This document shows positions 1-5,943 of a stretch of 10,038 bases of DNA, one piece after another. The position numbers were made by a program, and so were the translations under genes. Origin of the DNA: Crocinitomix sp. (GTDB lineage: Bacteria; Bacteroidota; Bacteroidia; Flavobacteriales_D; Crocinitomicaceae); the NCBI GenBank assembly GCA_020849935.1, contig JADZFJ010000491.1:1-10038 (forward strand), in the 5' to 3' direction. The first letter of the stretch is position 1, and each line of letters opens with the position of its first letter. Below the pieces are notes generated by a model. That model worked only from the letters and a program-made list of their open reading frames with translations, was not told the DNA's origin and searched no databases.

Positions 1-516
1 TATATCACCAGAGAAATCCAAGACAGGGAGCGTCTTATTGAAATATTATTTAAAGAGGTCACCATTAAACAATTCGATGATGCAATTAGCAATTTATCAT
101 CAACATTAAACTTGGATTTGGTTGGTGACGTTCTTAACGTGGGATTTTTAACGAAGTATTTCAATGAAAACAATGAGGAGACACTAAAAAAAATTCTATT
201 ATTGAACTTTCATAAATCACATGAGGACATAACAAGCCTTTTTCAGTCAAATTATCATAACAATAAAGAAAACATTCCAATATTATTGCAGTCGATTAAT
301 ACTATTCCAAGCTATTTAACCCCTGACGATTTTAAATACCCTTATATCCGTAAAATAATTTACGCAATTGGAGCGCAACCTGAACCATACAATATTGAGG
401 CCTTAGAAAAATTAGCTAGTGAAACGAATGACGAAAAAATAAAAGATTTAGCATTGCATCAAATTGAAAAAAGAAAAGAATTAGGAAGATGGGAGGCCGC
501 TAAGAATGCCCAATAG
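1..516 (+). CDS. Unrecognised helical protein, 5' end outside the window
   Basis: The frame is open from base 1, with no stop before TAG at 514-516, so the first in-frame TTG (112) is not a convincing start and the gene is best read as truncated by the window edge. About 171 residues are visible. They are rich in Leu, Ile, Lys, Glu and Asn, with no signal peptide, membrane segment or catalytic motif that I can see. The last third (KYPYIRKIIYAIG, then ALEKLASETNDEKIKDLAL) looks like paired amphipathic helices of the HEAT or TPR-like sort. That is an inference from composition, not a family match. Its 3' end overlaps the convergent DUF4291 gene by 17 bases. The function is unknown. Small helical proteins of this kind include immunity proteins and scaffolds, but nothing here decides between them. 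Confidence 0.7.
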   Translation, partial: YITREIQDRERLIEILFKEVTIKQFDDAISNLSSTLNLDLVGDVLNVGFLTKYFNENNEETLKKILLLNFHKSHEDITSLFQSNYHNNKENIPILLQSINTIPSYLTPDDFKYPYIRKIIYAIGAQPEPYNIEALEKLASETNDEKIKDLALHQIEKRKELGRWEAAKNAQ

Positions 517-1090
517 CTTTTTTCAGTTCATCCGATAAAGGATAAATTTGTTCATCAGGAAGTAAAAATTTTGCCTCGTCTATTTTTTTATCTAACACCC
601 ACGAATGAATTCGTTTGCATAGAGGTGTTACATCGGTAATAGAAACAATCCAATCATTGACATAATGTTCAACCGCTTTACCCGTAAGGCCGATTTGAAT
701 GCTGCGATAATTCAGATTTTGTAAAAAAATATCTTTCTCAGGATCCCATTGCAAACGCACAGTTGAATTTTGTAATTTATTTTTCCATTCGTCATGCGAA
801 CTGTATTGCGCGTTCTCAAAATGAGACAAACAACAATTTTCTAATGCCCATTCAAAGCCTTCACGTTTTATTTTAATCGCTAAAATGTATTCTTGTCCTT
901 CTTTAGTTGCCCATCCAGCGCGATACATCATCCATAAAAAGGAAGGTTTAATCCATGTTATCCGCTCCATTTTAAATGGGGGAACAAACTTTTGATTGGC
1001 AATAGCGGGTAGCGCAATTTCTTTTCTATAGGCTTGATATACCGTTATTGTCTGCTCATCAAAGACTGCCCGAATTTGTTTTTCTAACAT
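500..1090 (-). CDS. DUF4291 family protein
   Basis: This 196-residue soluble protein matches the DUF4291 family over its whole length, as I recall that family. The recognisable blocks, in order, are RAVFDEQTITVYQAY (residues 7-21), TWIKPSFLWMMYRAGW (45-60), the EGFEWAL region (77-83), VRLQWDPE (111-118), YRSIQIGL (128-135) and the C-terminal ITDVT...LLPDE section. The family is widespread in bacteria and some fungi and has no established biochemical function that I know of. The many conserved aromatic, Arg and Lys residues suggest an enzyme or nucleic-acid or nucleotide binder, which is inference only. The start is the ATG at 1088-1090, which gives the normal family N-terminus. The stop, TAG at 500-502, lies inside the end of the convergent upstream gene. 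No operon partner is visible, and no clear TAnnTTTG promoter was found upstream. Confidence 0.88.
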   Translation of the reverse strand: MLEKQIRAVFDEQTITVYQAYRKEIALPAIANQKFVPPFKMERITWIKPSFLWMMYRAGWATKEGQEYILAIKIKREGFEWALENCCLSHFENAQYSSHDEWKNKLQNSTVRLQWDPEKDIFLQNLNYRSIQIGLTGKAVEHYVNDWIVSITDVTPLCKRIHSWVLDKKIDEAKFLLPDEQIYPLSDELKKAIGHS

Positions 1091-1290
1091 TTTAGAATTA
1101 TTGATAAATCTAAGTTACTTTTTTATGCAATTTTACCGCTAAAAATCCACGCAATGTTTCCTCAAAAAAAGTAGAAATTTTTAATGGACTTTCTCCACCA
1201 ACTATCCAACTGACCAATATACCAGCAATTATTCATGTCGCCTTGGCAGAAATTATTTTTATTTAAACTAAAGATTTTTACCCCAAACAC

Positions 1291-1989
1291 TCACCTACGC
1301 TCATTCACAACTACTTTCTGTTTTCCAAAATCATAAGGATCAGTTGGAATGTGTTGATATTGTGGCGAGACGACAATTCCTACGATCAACCTGCAAGTCT
1401 CCTCATTCATCGTTATGTCAACATTGGTAATGCTGGCTATTTTAACATTGACAACGCTTGACGTTTCGAAACCAATAAAATTGCAAGTGACACTTACCAT
1501 ACTTCCCAAGGGAATATCTTTAAGTAAAATTTTATATGCTCCAAGATGGTCGGTGAAGGTATAGAAACGAATTCCTACTTCAGATTCTACTATTATTTTT
1601 GCAAAAAGAAGGGGTTCGCCATTTTCATCGCTAACAACTCCTTTAAGAACAGGACTGTCAGCAAGTGTGTCTGAAACTGAATTAAGGGCCGAAACTTGGG
1701 CAGACTTTTCAAGATTTTGTTGGATAAAAGTCGCCGCTTTAGCTTGGTTAAAACCCAAAATAAAGACGAATAAAAAGGCTATTTTAAATGCACTGTGGTT
1801 GATGGATTGTTGCCGATTATTGATTTGATTGGATTTAAAAATTCCACAAAATTTCGTGGTTTTAGTTGCCAATAAATTTATCTCAGCATCCGTTTTTGAG
1901 GTGCAGTCAACAACCTTATGTTGACACAGGTCGCATTGATTTCCTGATAATTCATGTAAAGGAAGCGGGCAGTTAAAAAGTAGTTCCAT
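1291..1989 (-). CDS. Membrane protein with Cys-rich N-terminus and carboxypeptidase-regulatory-like domain
   Basis: The 232 residues fall into three parts. Residues 1-60 carry Cys 7, 19, 22, 29 and 48 in a CxxC...VVDCT...D.EI...FCGIF pattern. This is a diverged form of the Cys-rich N-terminal segment seen on many Bacteroidota proteins (typically FCxxCxxxVxDFT...CGxF). Residues 67-84 form a hydrophobic segment ending AKA, so the Cys part should be cytoplasmic. Residues 114-195 match a CarboxypepD_reg-like beta-sandwich (LKGVVSDENGEPLLFAKI, then DHLGAYKILL and FIGFETS), which should lie in the periplasm. No enzyme domain follows; the protein ends after a short Pro/Tyr tail. The role is unknown, and metal or redox binding by the Cys cluster is plausible. 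It is divergent from the sigma-factor operon, separated by 237 bases, so shared regulation is possible. The start is the only reasonable ATG. Confidence 0.82.
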   Translation of the reverse strand: MELLFNCPLPLHELSGNQCDLCQHKVVDCTSKTDAEINLLATKTTKFCGIFKSNQINNRQQSINHSAFKIAFLFVFILGFNQAKAATFIQQNLEKSAQVSALNSVSDTLADSPVLKGVVSDENGEPLLFAKIIVESEVGIRFYTFTDHLGAYKILLKDIPLGSMVSVTCNFIGFETSSVVNVKIASITNVDITMNEETCRLIVGIVVSPQYQHIPTDPYDFGKQKVVVNERR

Positions 1990-2182
1990 TTAATCCGTTT
2001 TAATAGAAGATGCTTAAAACCGATAATTCCATAAATTAATTTAGTTTGGCGATATCCTTAATTTCTTATTTGTTGGAAATTTGGGAAAATTCGCACACAC
2101 CTCGAATATTGAAAAAGCCTTTTCTTAGTAAATTATACACACGAAATCTTTTATTTATCTTGTTATCATGTAACTTAATGAC

Positions 2183-2206
2183 GTTAATCGACACTTAACG
2201 ATTAAC
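2183..2206. promoter_or_regulatory. 8-bp inverted repeat upstream of the sigma operon
   Basis: GTTAATCG (2183-2190) and CGATTAAC (2199-2206) form a perfect inverted repeat with an 8-base spacer, ending 20 bases before the sigma start codon. ACTTAA occurs at 2173-2178 and again inside the spacer at 2193-2198, with ACTTAG at 2208-2213. There is no TAnnTTTG box for the housekeeping sigma on either strand between 1990 and 2226. The operon may therefore be read from an ECF-type promoter or controlled by a regulator binding here. The palindrome is seen directly; its role is inferred. Confidence 0.4.
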
Positions 2207-2226
2207 CACTTAGTTTTAGTCAGGTA

Positions 2227-2769
2227 ATGAATATCAAACAAAAAGAGTTTTTGGAACTATATGAGCCTGTCCACGATCGGTTTGAGCGCTTTTGTCGTGC
2301 TCGCGTGTACGGCGATATGGATTTCAGAGATTTAATGAATGAAACCCTTTTAAGAGCTTATCAAAAATTTGATGAACTTCGGTCAAAAAAGGCATTTCTT
2401 TCATTTCTTTTCAGCATTAGCGTTCGGGTATTGGCTAATAACAAACGCAAATTAAAAGAACAATCAGACTCGTTTGAATTGGAAAGTCAATTCCTGTTTG
2501 ATGGGGCTGACCCAGCGGATATAAGTGCAGAAGTTTTTTTTTTACATAAAGCGCTTGCGCAGCTAACAGAAGATCAGAGAGAATCGGTGATTTTGTATGA
2601 AATTTCAGGGTTTAGCATTAAAGAAATTGCCGAAATTCAAGAAACCACTGAATCAAACGTTAAGCAACGTTTGCGTCGTGGACGAATACGACTAAAAGAA
2701 ATTTTAACCTATGATGGTTCGGTTAAAACAACCGAAGAAACTAACCTTAATGGAGCGGAAGAACTATGA
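2227..2769 (+). CDS. ECF-type RNA polymerase sigma factor
   Basis: At 180 residues this is the usual size of an extracytoplasmic-function sigma factor of the RpoE group. Region 2 spans about residues 10-76, with a DFRDLMNETLLRAYQKFD core for core-polymerase binding and -10 recognition and KAFLSFLFSISVRVLANNKRK at its end. A short linker (77-104) follows. Region 4 spans 105-162, with LTEDQRESVILYEISGFS leading into the helix-turn-helix IKEIAEIQETTESNVKQRL that reads the -35 region. The tail 163-180 is acidic. Region 1.1 and region 3 are absent, as expected for ECF factors. The start is the ATG at 2227. The TGA stop overlaps the ATG of the next gene (ATGA at 2766-2769), which implies translational coupling with the putative anti-sigma factor. 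A run of ten T at 2534-2543 lies between the two DNA-binding regions. Confidence 0.93.
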   Translation: MNIKQKEFLELYEPVHDRFERFCRARVYGDMDFRDLMNETLLRAYQKFDELRSKKAFLSFLFSISVRVLANNKRKLKEQSDSFELESQFLFDGADPADISAEVFFLHKALAQLTEDQRESVILYEISGFSIKEIAEIQETTESNVKQRLRRGRIRLKEILTYDGSVKTTEETNLNGAEEL

Positions 2770-3998
2770 GTATAGGAGACGAAAGACTGGATCAATTATT
2801 TGACTGTGCACGTGAACAACGTCCAATTGCCAATTATGAAGAAACTAAACAAGCATTTATTTCCGCCACATTAGTAGCCGCTGGAGGCGTTTTGGCCACC
2901 AATGGCCTTCTTAAATTATTAACACTTAAAAAATGGATTATTATGATTAGTACATTATCAATTATTACAACAGGAGCATTAATCTTAGGGTTTCACCTAA
3001 ACGCTCAAAACCAATTACAGGACGACGAAAAAACAACCACGTCCACCACTCTCGAAACCGAAAAACCAATTTTTCCAAAACAGATCACGGACATTTTTCC
3101 AATAGATAAATCGTCTTCTTTGATTCAAGTCGCCAACAATCAAGCAAACATAGAAGAAAAAGCAGTAGAAGACCTATATAAGGTGGAAGAAATAAAGAAA
3201 GAAGAATTTCCAGTAAACACGTTAGCTACTCAAAACTTTTTTCCACAAAAAAATCTATTGACTCTAAGCCCAACTGAAGCCATTACACCATATAGTGAGC
3301 GTTTTGACATTACCCAAAAAACAACGATTGAAGAATTGGAAGAAATTAAGAAACGAGCAGCCGAATCCGGTGTTCAACTTGACTATAAAGCCCGCTACAA
3401 AAACAACAAGATTACTGAAATAAACTTTTCAATAAGGGTAAAACAAGGAACAGATACCTACACTCAGTATATGAATGCAAATATGACCACAACGGATAAT
3501 TTTTCATACACTATTGCTTGGAAACATTCAGAAGATGGCCAAGTTATAGATCTATTCTGGGGCGATACGGAAGAATTTGAGGCACAAGAACACACCCAAG
3601 TAACGAACGATGATGTTGATTGGACGGAATTGAGGAAAGAAATAATTGATGTTCAATCAACCCTTTTTGCCGATACCAGCGAGTTACGTGTAAAATTGGA
3701 AGCCGAACTCGCTCAATTAACCAGTGAAATGGAGCGAGTTATTGCCGAATACGACCGAGAAGAAATAGATGTATTAATGCGTGAAATTTCAACCCGCGCT
3801 GATGATTTAATCGGACTAATTAACCTTGAAATCGATTTAATTGATCAAGTTGAGCTCGAAATGGAAGCTGCTCAGCTTGAAATGGAAAATGCTATGATGG
3901 AGGCTGATGAAGCGTTCAAAGAGGCTCGTGGAGCCAAAAAAGAAGCCAAAAATGCCCAAAAGAGCGCCGAAAAGGAACAGGAGAAAAACGCAAAATAA
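2766..3998 (+). CDS. Putative membrane-bound anti-sigma factor with coiled-coil C-terminus
   Basis: The 410 residues start with a cytoplasmic segment (1-54) beginning MSIGDERLDQLFDCAREQ. One strong transmembrane helix follows at about 57-76, and residues 32-53 are moderately hydrophobic. The extracytoplasmic part has a Lys/Glu/Thr-rich linker (80-175), then a small domain at about 178-265 (FDITQKTTIEELEEIKKRA...ITEINFSIRVK...TQYMNANM). This resembles a segment I associate with the C-terminus of Bacteroidota BlaR1/M56-type proteins. A heavily charged, Ala- and Glu-rich coiled coil runs from about 284 to the Lys-rich end. Position, ATGA overlap with the sigma gene and topology support an anti-sigma role. 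The zinc anti-sigma motif HxxxCxxC is absent, and Cys14 is the only Cys. What it senses is unknown. No terminator is evident in the 112 bases before fic. Confidence 0.75.
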   Translation: MSIGDERLDQLFDCAREQRPIANYEETKQAFISATLVAAGGVLATNGLLKLLTLKKWIIMISTLSIITTGALILGFHLNAQNQLQDDEKTTTSTTLETEKPIFPKQITDIFPIDKSSSLIQVANNQANIEEKAVEDLYKVEEIKKEEFPVNTLATQNFFPQKNLLTLSPTEAITPYSERFDITQKTTIEELEEIKKRAAESGVQLDYKARYKNNKITEINFSIRVKQGTDTYTQYMNANMTTTDNFSYTIAWKHSEDGQVIDLFWGDTEEFEAQEHTQVTNDDVDWTELRKEIIDVQSTLFADTSELRVKLEAELAQLTSEMERVIAEYDREEIDVLMREISTRADDLIGLINLEIDLIDQVELEMEAAQLEMENAMMEADEAFKEARGAKKEAKNAQKSAEKEQEKNAK

Positions 3999-4110
3999 TC
4001 CCCTAAAACTTTCTATCTATCGCACAAAATATTCACGTTTAAAGAAAAGTGGTATAGCTACATTTGTTCGCATGGAACTTGTAATTTCAACCAGTTCAAA
4101 ACAATAAGTA

Positions 4111-5211
4111 TCACCCCTCTAAAATTCGAACCAAATCATTGTTGACATAAAATACCTCACGCCCGTCTGTATTGACGGACAAAACGCCTAAATCAACTAA
4201 TGATTTCATGTATTTTGTCAAGGTGGTTCGACTGGTGGAACCCGTAATTTCTCCAACTAATTTTTGTTTGATATAGGGCTGTGAAAATAAGGCTTGGTTT
4301 AATTCGAAACTGTACCATTTTAGTTTTTGTTTTACAAAATCATAGGTGGCATCCATTTGATTAAGGATTTCATCGATGGTTTGGTTTGTAGTTTTGGCAG
4401 TGCTTTCAACGGCGGTTAAAAGAAATAAAATCCAAGGTTTCCAAGCTTGTTTTTGTGTCACAGCCGCAAGATTATAATAATAATCGTCCTTGTGTTCAAT
4501 GATGTATTTACTTAAATACAAAACGGGGTGCGAAAGCAATTTTTGATCGACTAAATACAATAAATTAATCACGCGTCCTGTTCGCCCATTTCCATCGGTA
4601 AAAGGATGGATGGCTTCAAATTGATAATGAGCAATGGCCATTTTAATGAGCGGATCAATCGACTCATCTTCGTTCAAAAATTGAAGCATGTTTTCCAATT
4701 TTTTTTGTATAATTCCTTCTCCTTGTGGGGGTGTATAAACGATTTCACCTGGCCTAAATTCACTTTGTCCGCGTTTGATCACTGTTTGTGATTGCGGAGG
4801 ACGGATGGTTTGAGTGGTGTTTTTGATTTTCTGAAAGACATGTAGTATTGTATCCAAAGTGAAACCTTGAGTTGCTTGTAAGGTTTTATATCCTTCCCAT
4901 AAGGCTTCGCGATAGCGCAGTACTTCTTTGGTGGATGGATCGGCCTCATCTTCTTTCACCGAATCTGAAATTGCTTTGTACAGTTCGTCTTCGGTAGTGA
5001 AAATATTTTCAATGGCGGTGGAACTTTTTGCTTCTTGCAACGCCAGGGTATTAATAAGCATGGACGGATTTGGAATTCGAAGGATATTTCGATTAAGATC
5101 TGCTAAAATACGGGAGGTAATTCCCCATTTTTTTAGAATTTCAGCATCGATTATTTCCTCAGAAATTGGCAAATTGGGCAAATCGTTATAAGGTTTCGTT
5201 CGATCAAACAT
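4111..5211 (-). CDS. Fic domain AMP-transferase, autoinhibited class, with C-terminal winged helix
   Basis: Fic proteins usually move AMP from ATP to a hydroxyl of a target protein. This one has 366 residues. A Fic_N-type region covers about 1-100 and holds the inhibitory motif (S/T)xxxE(G/N) as S64-TAI-E68-N69, with the Glu that normally blocks ATP binding. The Fic core has the complete active loop HPFTDGNGRTGR at 202-213, with catalytic His202, the Mg-binding acidic residue Asp206 and the anion-binding GNGR, so it should be active when inhibition is relieved. The flap region lies near RPGEIVYTPP (153-162). The end, about 305-366, contains a winged helix (SRTTLTKYMKSLVDLGVL, then a Tyr/Val wing). 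The layout resembles Shewanella SoFic. No separate antitoxin gene adjoins it. It is read from a promoter in the adjacent 69-bp repeat array, where the winged helix might bind. The target protein is unknown. Confidence 0.94.
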   Translation of the reverse strand: MFDRTKPYNDLPNLPISEEIIDAEILKKWGITSRILADLNRNILRIPNPSMLINTLALQEAKSSTAIENIFTTEDELYKAISDSVKEDEADPSTKEVLRYREALWEGYKTLQATQGFTLDTILHVFQKIKNTTQTIRPPQSQTVIKRGQSEFRPGEIVYTPPQGEGIIQKKLENMLQFLNEDESIDPLIKMAIAHYQFEAIHPFTDGNGRTGRVINLLYLVDQKLLSHPVLYLSKYIIEHKDDYYYNLAAVTQKQAWKPWILFLLTAVESTAKTTNQTIDEILNQMDATYDFVKQKLKWYSFELNQALFSQPYIKQKLVGEITGSTSRTTLTKYMKSLVDLGVLSVNTDGREVFYVNNDLVRILEG

Positions 5212-5219
5212 ACTATTTA

Positions 5220-5250
5220 TATGTTCATTTTTTTTAATTTTTTGAACATA
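5220..5250. promoter_or_regulatory. Putative fic operator, palindrome 1 of the array
   Basis: TATGTTCA (5220-5227) and TGAACATA (5243-5250) form a perfect 8-bp inverted repeat with a 15-base T-rich spacer. It ends 8 bases before the fic start codon and lies immediately downstream of the predicted -7 box, so the transcription start should fall at its edge. A protein bound here would block fic initiation. In the mRNA, the same palindrome would make a hairpin with an A-rich loop covering nearly the whole leader. The repeat is seen directly; the operator role is inferred. Confidence 0.55.
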
Positions 5251-5253
5251 TCA

Positions 5254-5285
5254 CAAATATACGTTCAGTTTTTGATAAAAACAAA
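5254..5285 (-). promoter_or_regulatory. Predicted promoter of the fic gene
   Basis: On the minus strand, TATATTTG (5261 down to 5254) matches the Bacteroidota -7 consensus TAnnTTTG exactly. TTTG (5285-5282) supplies the -33 element at a 20-base spacing, the same geometry as the tRNA-Ala promoter in this window. Initiation would fall near 5247-5250, giving a leader of about 36-39 bases. The matching places in the other three 69-bp units do not preserve the -7 box (TGTTTATA, CGTTTTTG, CTTTTTGT), so only the unit next to fic appears to carry a promoter. Confidence 0.6.
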
Positions 5286-5622
5286 AATCATGTTCATTTT
5301 TTTGATTTTTTTGAACATATATTATAAACATGTCCAGATTTTGATAAAAATAACTAACATGTTCATTTTTTTCACTTTATTGAACATATAGCAAAAACGT
5401 GTCCAGTTTTAGCTAAGAATAAGTTACATGTTCATTTTTTTTAAATAAATGAACATATCAACAAAAAGCGTTCAGTTTTGATAATTTAGTTGGAGTGATG
5501 GCAATAATTAAAAGACACACAGGTTTTTTTGCGAAAATCAATTTGCTTAAACAAAATTATAAAAATGGTGGTGAGAAGGGGCTATTGCGTTTTGTCGTAT
5601 TCCAAAATGCGTTAAAAAAATG

Positions 5623-5696
5623 TGGGACATACTGGATTCGAACCAGTGACCCCTACCTTGTCGAGGTAGTGCTCTAACCAACTGAGCTAATATCCC
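5623..5696 (-). tRNA. tRNA-Val (GAC), with C at position 33
   Basis: The minus strand folds into a complete 74-base cloverleaf. The acceptor stem is GGGATAT with ATGTCCC (one T-G pair), and the D arm is GCTC-AGTTGGTTA-GAGC. The anticodon stem CTACC/GGTAG closes the loop TCGACAA, a five-base variable region GGGTC follows, and the T arm is ACTGG-TTCGAAT-CCAGT. The discriminator is A and CCA is not encoded. Loop positions 34-36 are GAC, hence Val. Position 33, almost always U in tRNAs, is C here, and bases 32 and 38 (T, A) could pair. Seven T on the minus strand (5620-5614) follow two bases after the tRNA and may help termination. A terminator upstream separates it from tRNA-Ala, so it probably has its own promoter. 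Confidence 0.9.
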
Positions 5697-5706
5697 ATTT
5701 CTGTCA

Positions 5707-5714
5707 CAAAAGTA
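5707..5714 (-). promoter_or_regulatory. Possible -7 box for tRNA-Val
   Basis: TACTTTTG on the minus strand fits TAnnTTTG and ends 10 bases before the mature tRNA-Val 5' end. No TTG is found at the 20-base spacing seen in the other two promoters of this window, and the leader would be only a few bases long, so the call is weak. It is offered because a terminator upstream means that tRNA-Val needs its own start. Confidence 0.3.
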
Positions 5715-5794
5715 TAAAATATCCCATGGATGCTTTATAATTTAAGCGAAGTATTTATTTTACAAAAGGTGTTTCGATAAAACAACCTTTAAAT

Positions 5795-5821
5795 AAAAAA
5801 CCAAGCACCAGGTACTTGGTT
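5795..5821 (-). terminator. Rho-independent terminator after tRNA-Ala
   Basis: On the minus strand AACCAAG (5821-5815) pairs with CTTGGTT (5805-5799). A T-G and an A-T pair extend the stem around a five-base CCTGG loop, and the stem runs into six T (5800-5795). It lies 7 bases after the 3' end of tRNA-Ala, so it should end that transcript before tRNA-Val. Confidence 0.8.
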
Positions 5822-5828
5822 CATTAAG

Positions 5829-5902
5829 TGGAGAATACCGGATTCGAACCGGTCGCCTCTACACTGCCAGCGTAGCGCTCTAGCCAAATGAGCTAATCCC
5901 CC
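5829..5902 (-). tRNA. tRNA-Ala (GGC)
   Basis: The minus strand gives a complete 74-base cloverleaf. The acceptor stem is GGGGGAT with ATTCTCC, and the D arm is GCTC-ATTTGGCTA-GAGC. The anticodon stem CTACG/TGTAG encloses CTGGCAG, and the T arm is ACCGG-TTCGAAT-CCGGT. Bases 34-36 are GGC, reading Ala codons GCC and GCU. The G3-U70 wobble pair, the main identity element for alanyl-tRNA synthetase, is present, which supports the assignment independently. Position 33 is the normal U. The discriminator is A and CCA is not encoded. It has a good upstream promoter and a downstream terminator, so it appears to be a single-gene transcript. Confidence 0.96.
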
Positions 5903-5943
5903 AAAAGTGCATGCTATCACCGAAATTAGTTGAACACACAAGG

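Larger units (their letters stand above)
5220..5483. repeat. Four tandem 69-bp units, each with an ATGTTCA palindrome
   Basis: ATGTTCA begins at 5221, 5290, 5359 and 5428, exactly 69 bases apart each time. Its inverted partner TGAACATA begins at 5243, 5312, 5381 and 5450, always after a 15-base T-rich spacer. A third, weaker half-site in direct orientation, GTTCAG or GTCCAG, begins at 5263, 5332, 5401 and 5470, usually followed by TTTTGATAA. All eight ATGTTCA/TGAACAT arms are identical. The linkers differ much more: units 1 and 2 share about 26 of 39 linker bases. That pattern suggests selection on the palindromes. The array starts 8 bases from the fic start codon and fades after about 5483. 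From there to the tRNA-Val gene (5484-5622) I see nothing clear. Unlike a CRISPR array, it has no long identical repeats or unique spacers. Confidence 0.93.

Noticed and set aside
1161..1236. Small minus-strand peptide of about 24 codons from the ATG at 1234-1236 (MNNCWYIGQLDSWWRKS...)
   Set aside because: It is short, has no promoter or family match, and the region between the two minus-strand genes shows no other coding sign.
3907..4107. 66-residue plus-strand frame rich in Lys and Arg
   Set aside because: It is the +1-type shadow of the Lys/Glu-rich coiled-coil end of the anti-sigma candidate.
4606..5191. Two plus-strand open frames opposite fic
   Set aside because: They are antisense shadows; the fic frame carries an intact catalytic motif and full family length.
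5220..5483. CRISPR array
   Set aside because: There are only four units; the conserved part is two short palindrome arms around a T-rich spacer, linkers are similar to each other rather than unique, and no cas genes are present.
5587..5612. Hairpin GCGTTTT/AAAATGC as a terminator for tRNA-Val
   Set aside because: The stem needs an A-C mismatch on the tRNA-Val (minus) strand, and no T run follows it on that strand.
5495..5677. 60-residue plus-strand open frame ending in a sequence like YWIRTSDPYLVEVVL
   Set aside because: Its second half is the antisense of tRNA-Val, a very common false gene; the first half is the tail of the repeat array and low-complexity AT-rich sequence.
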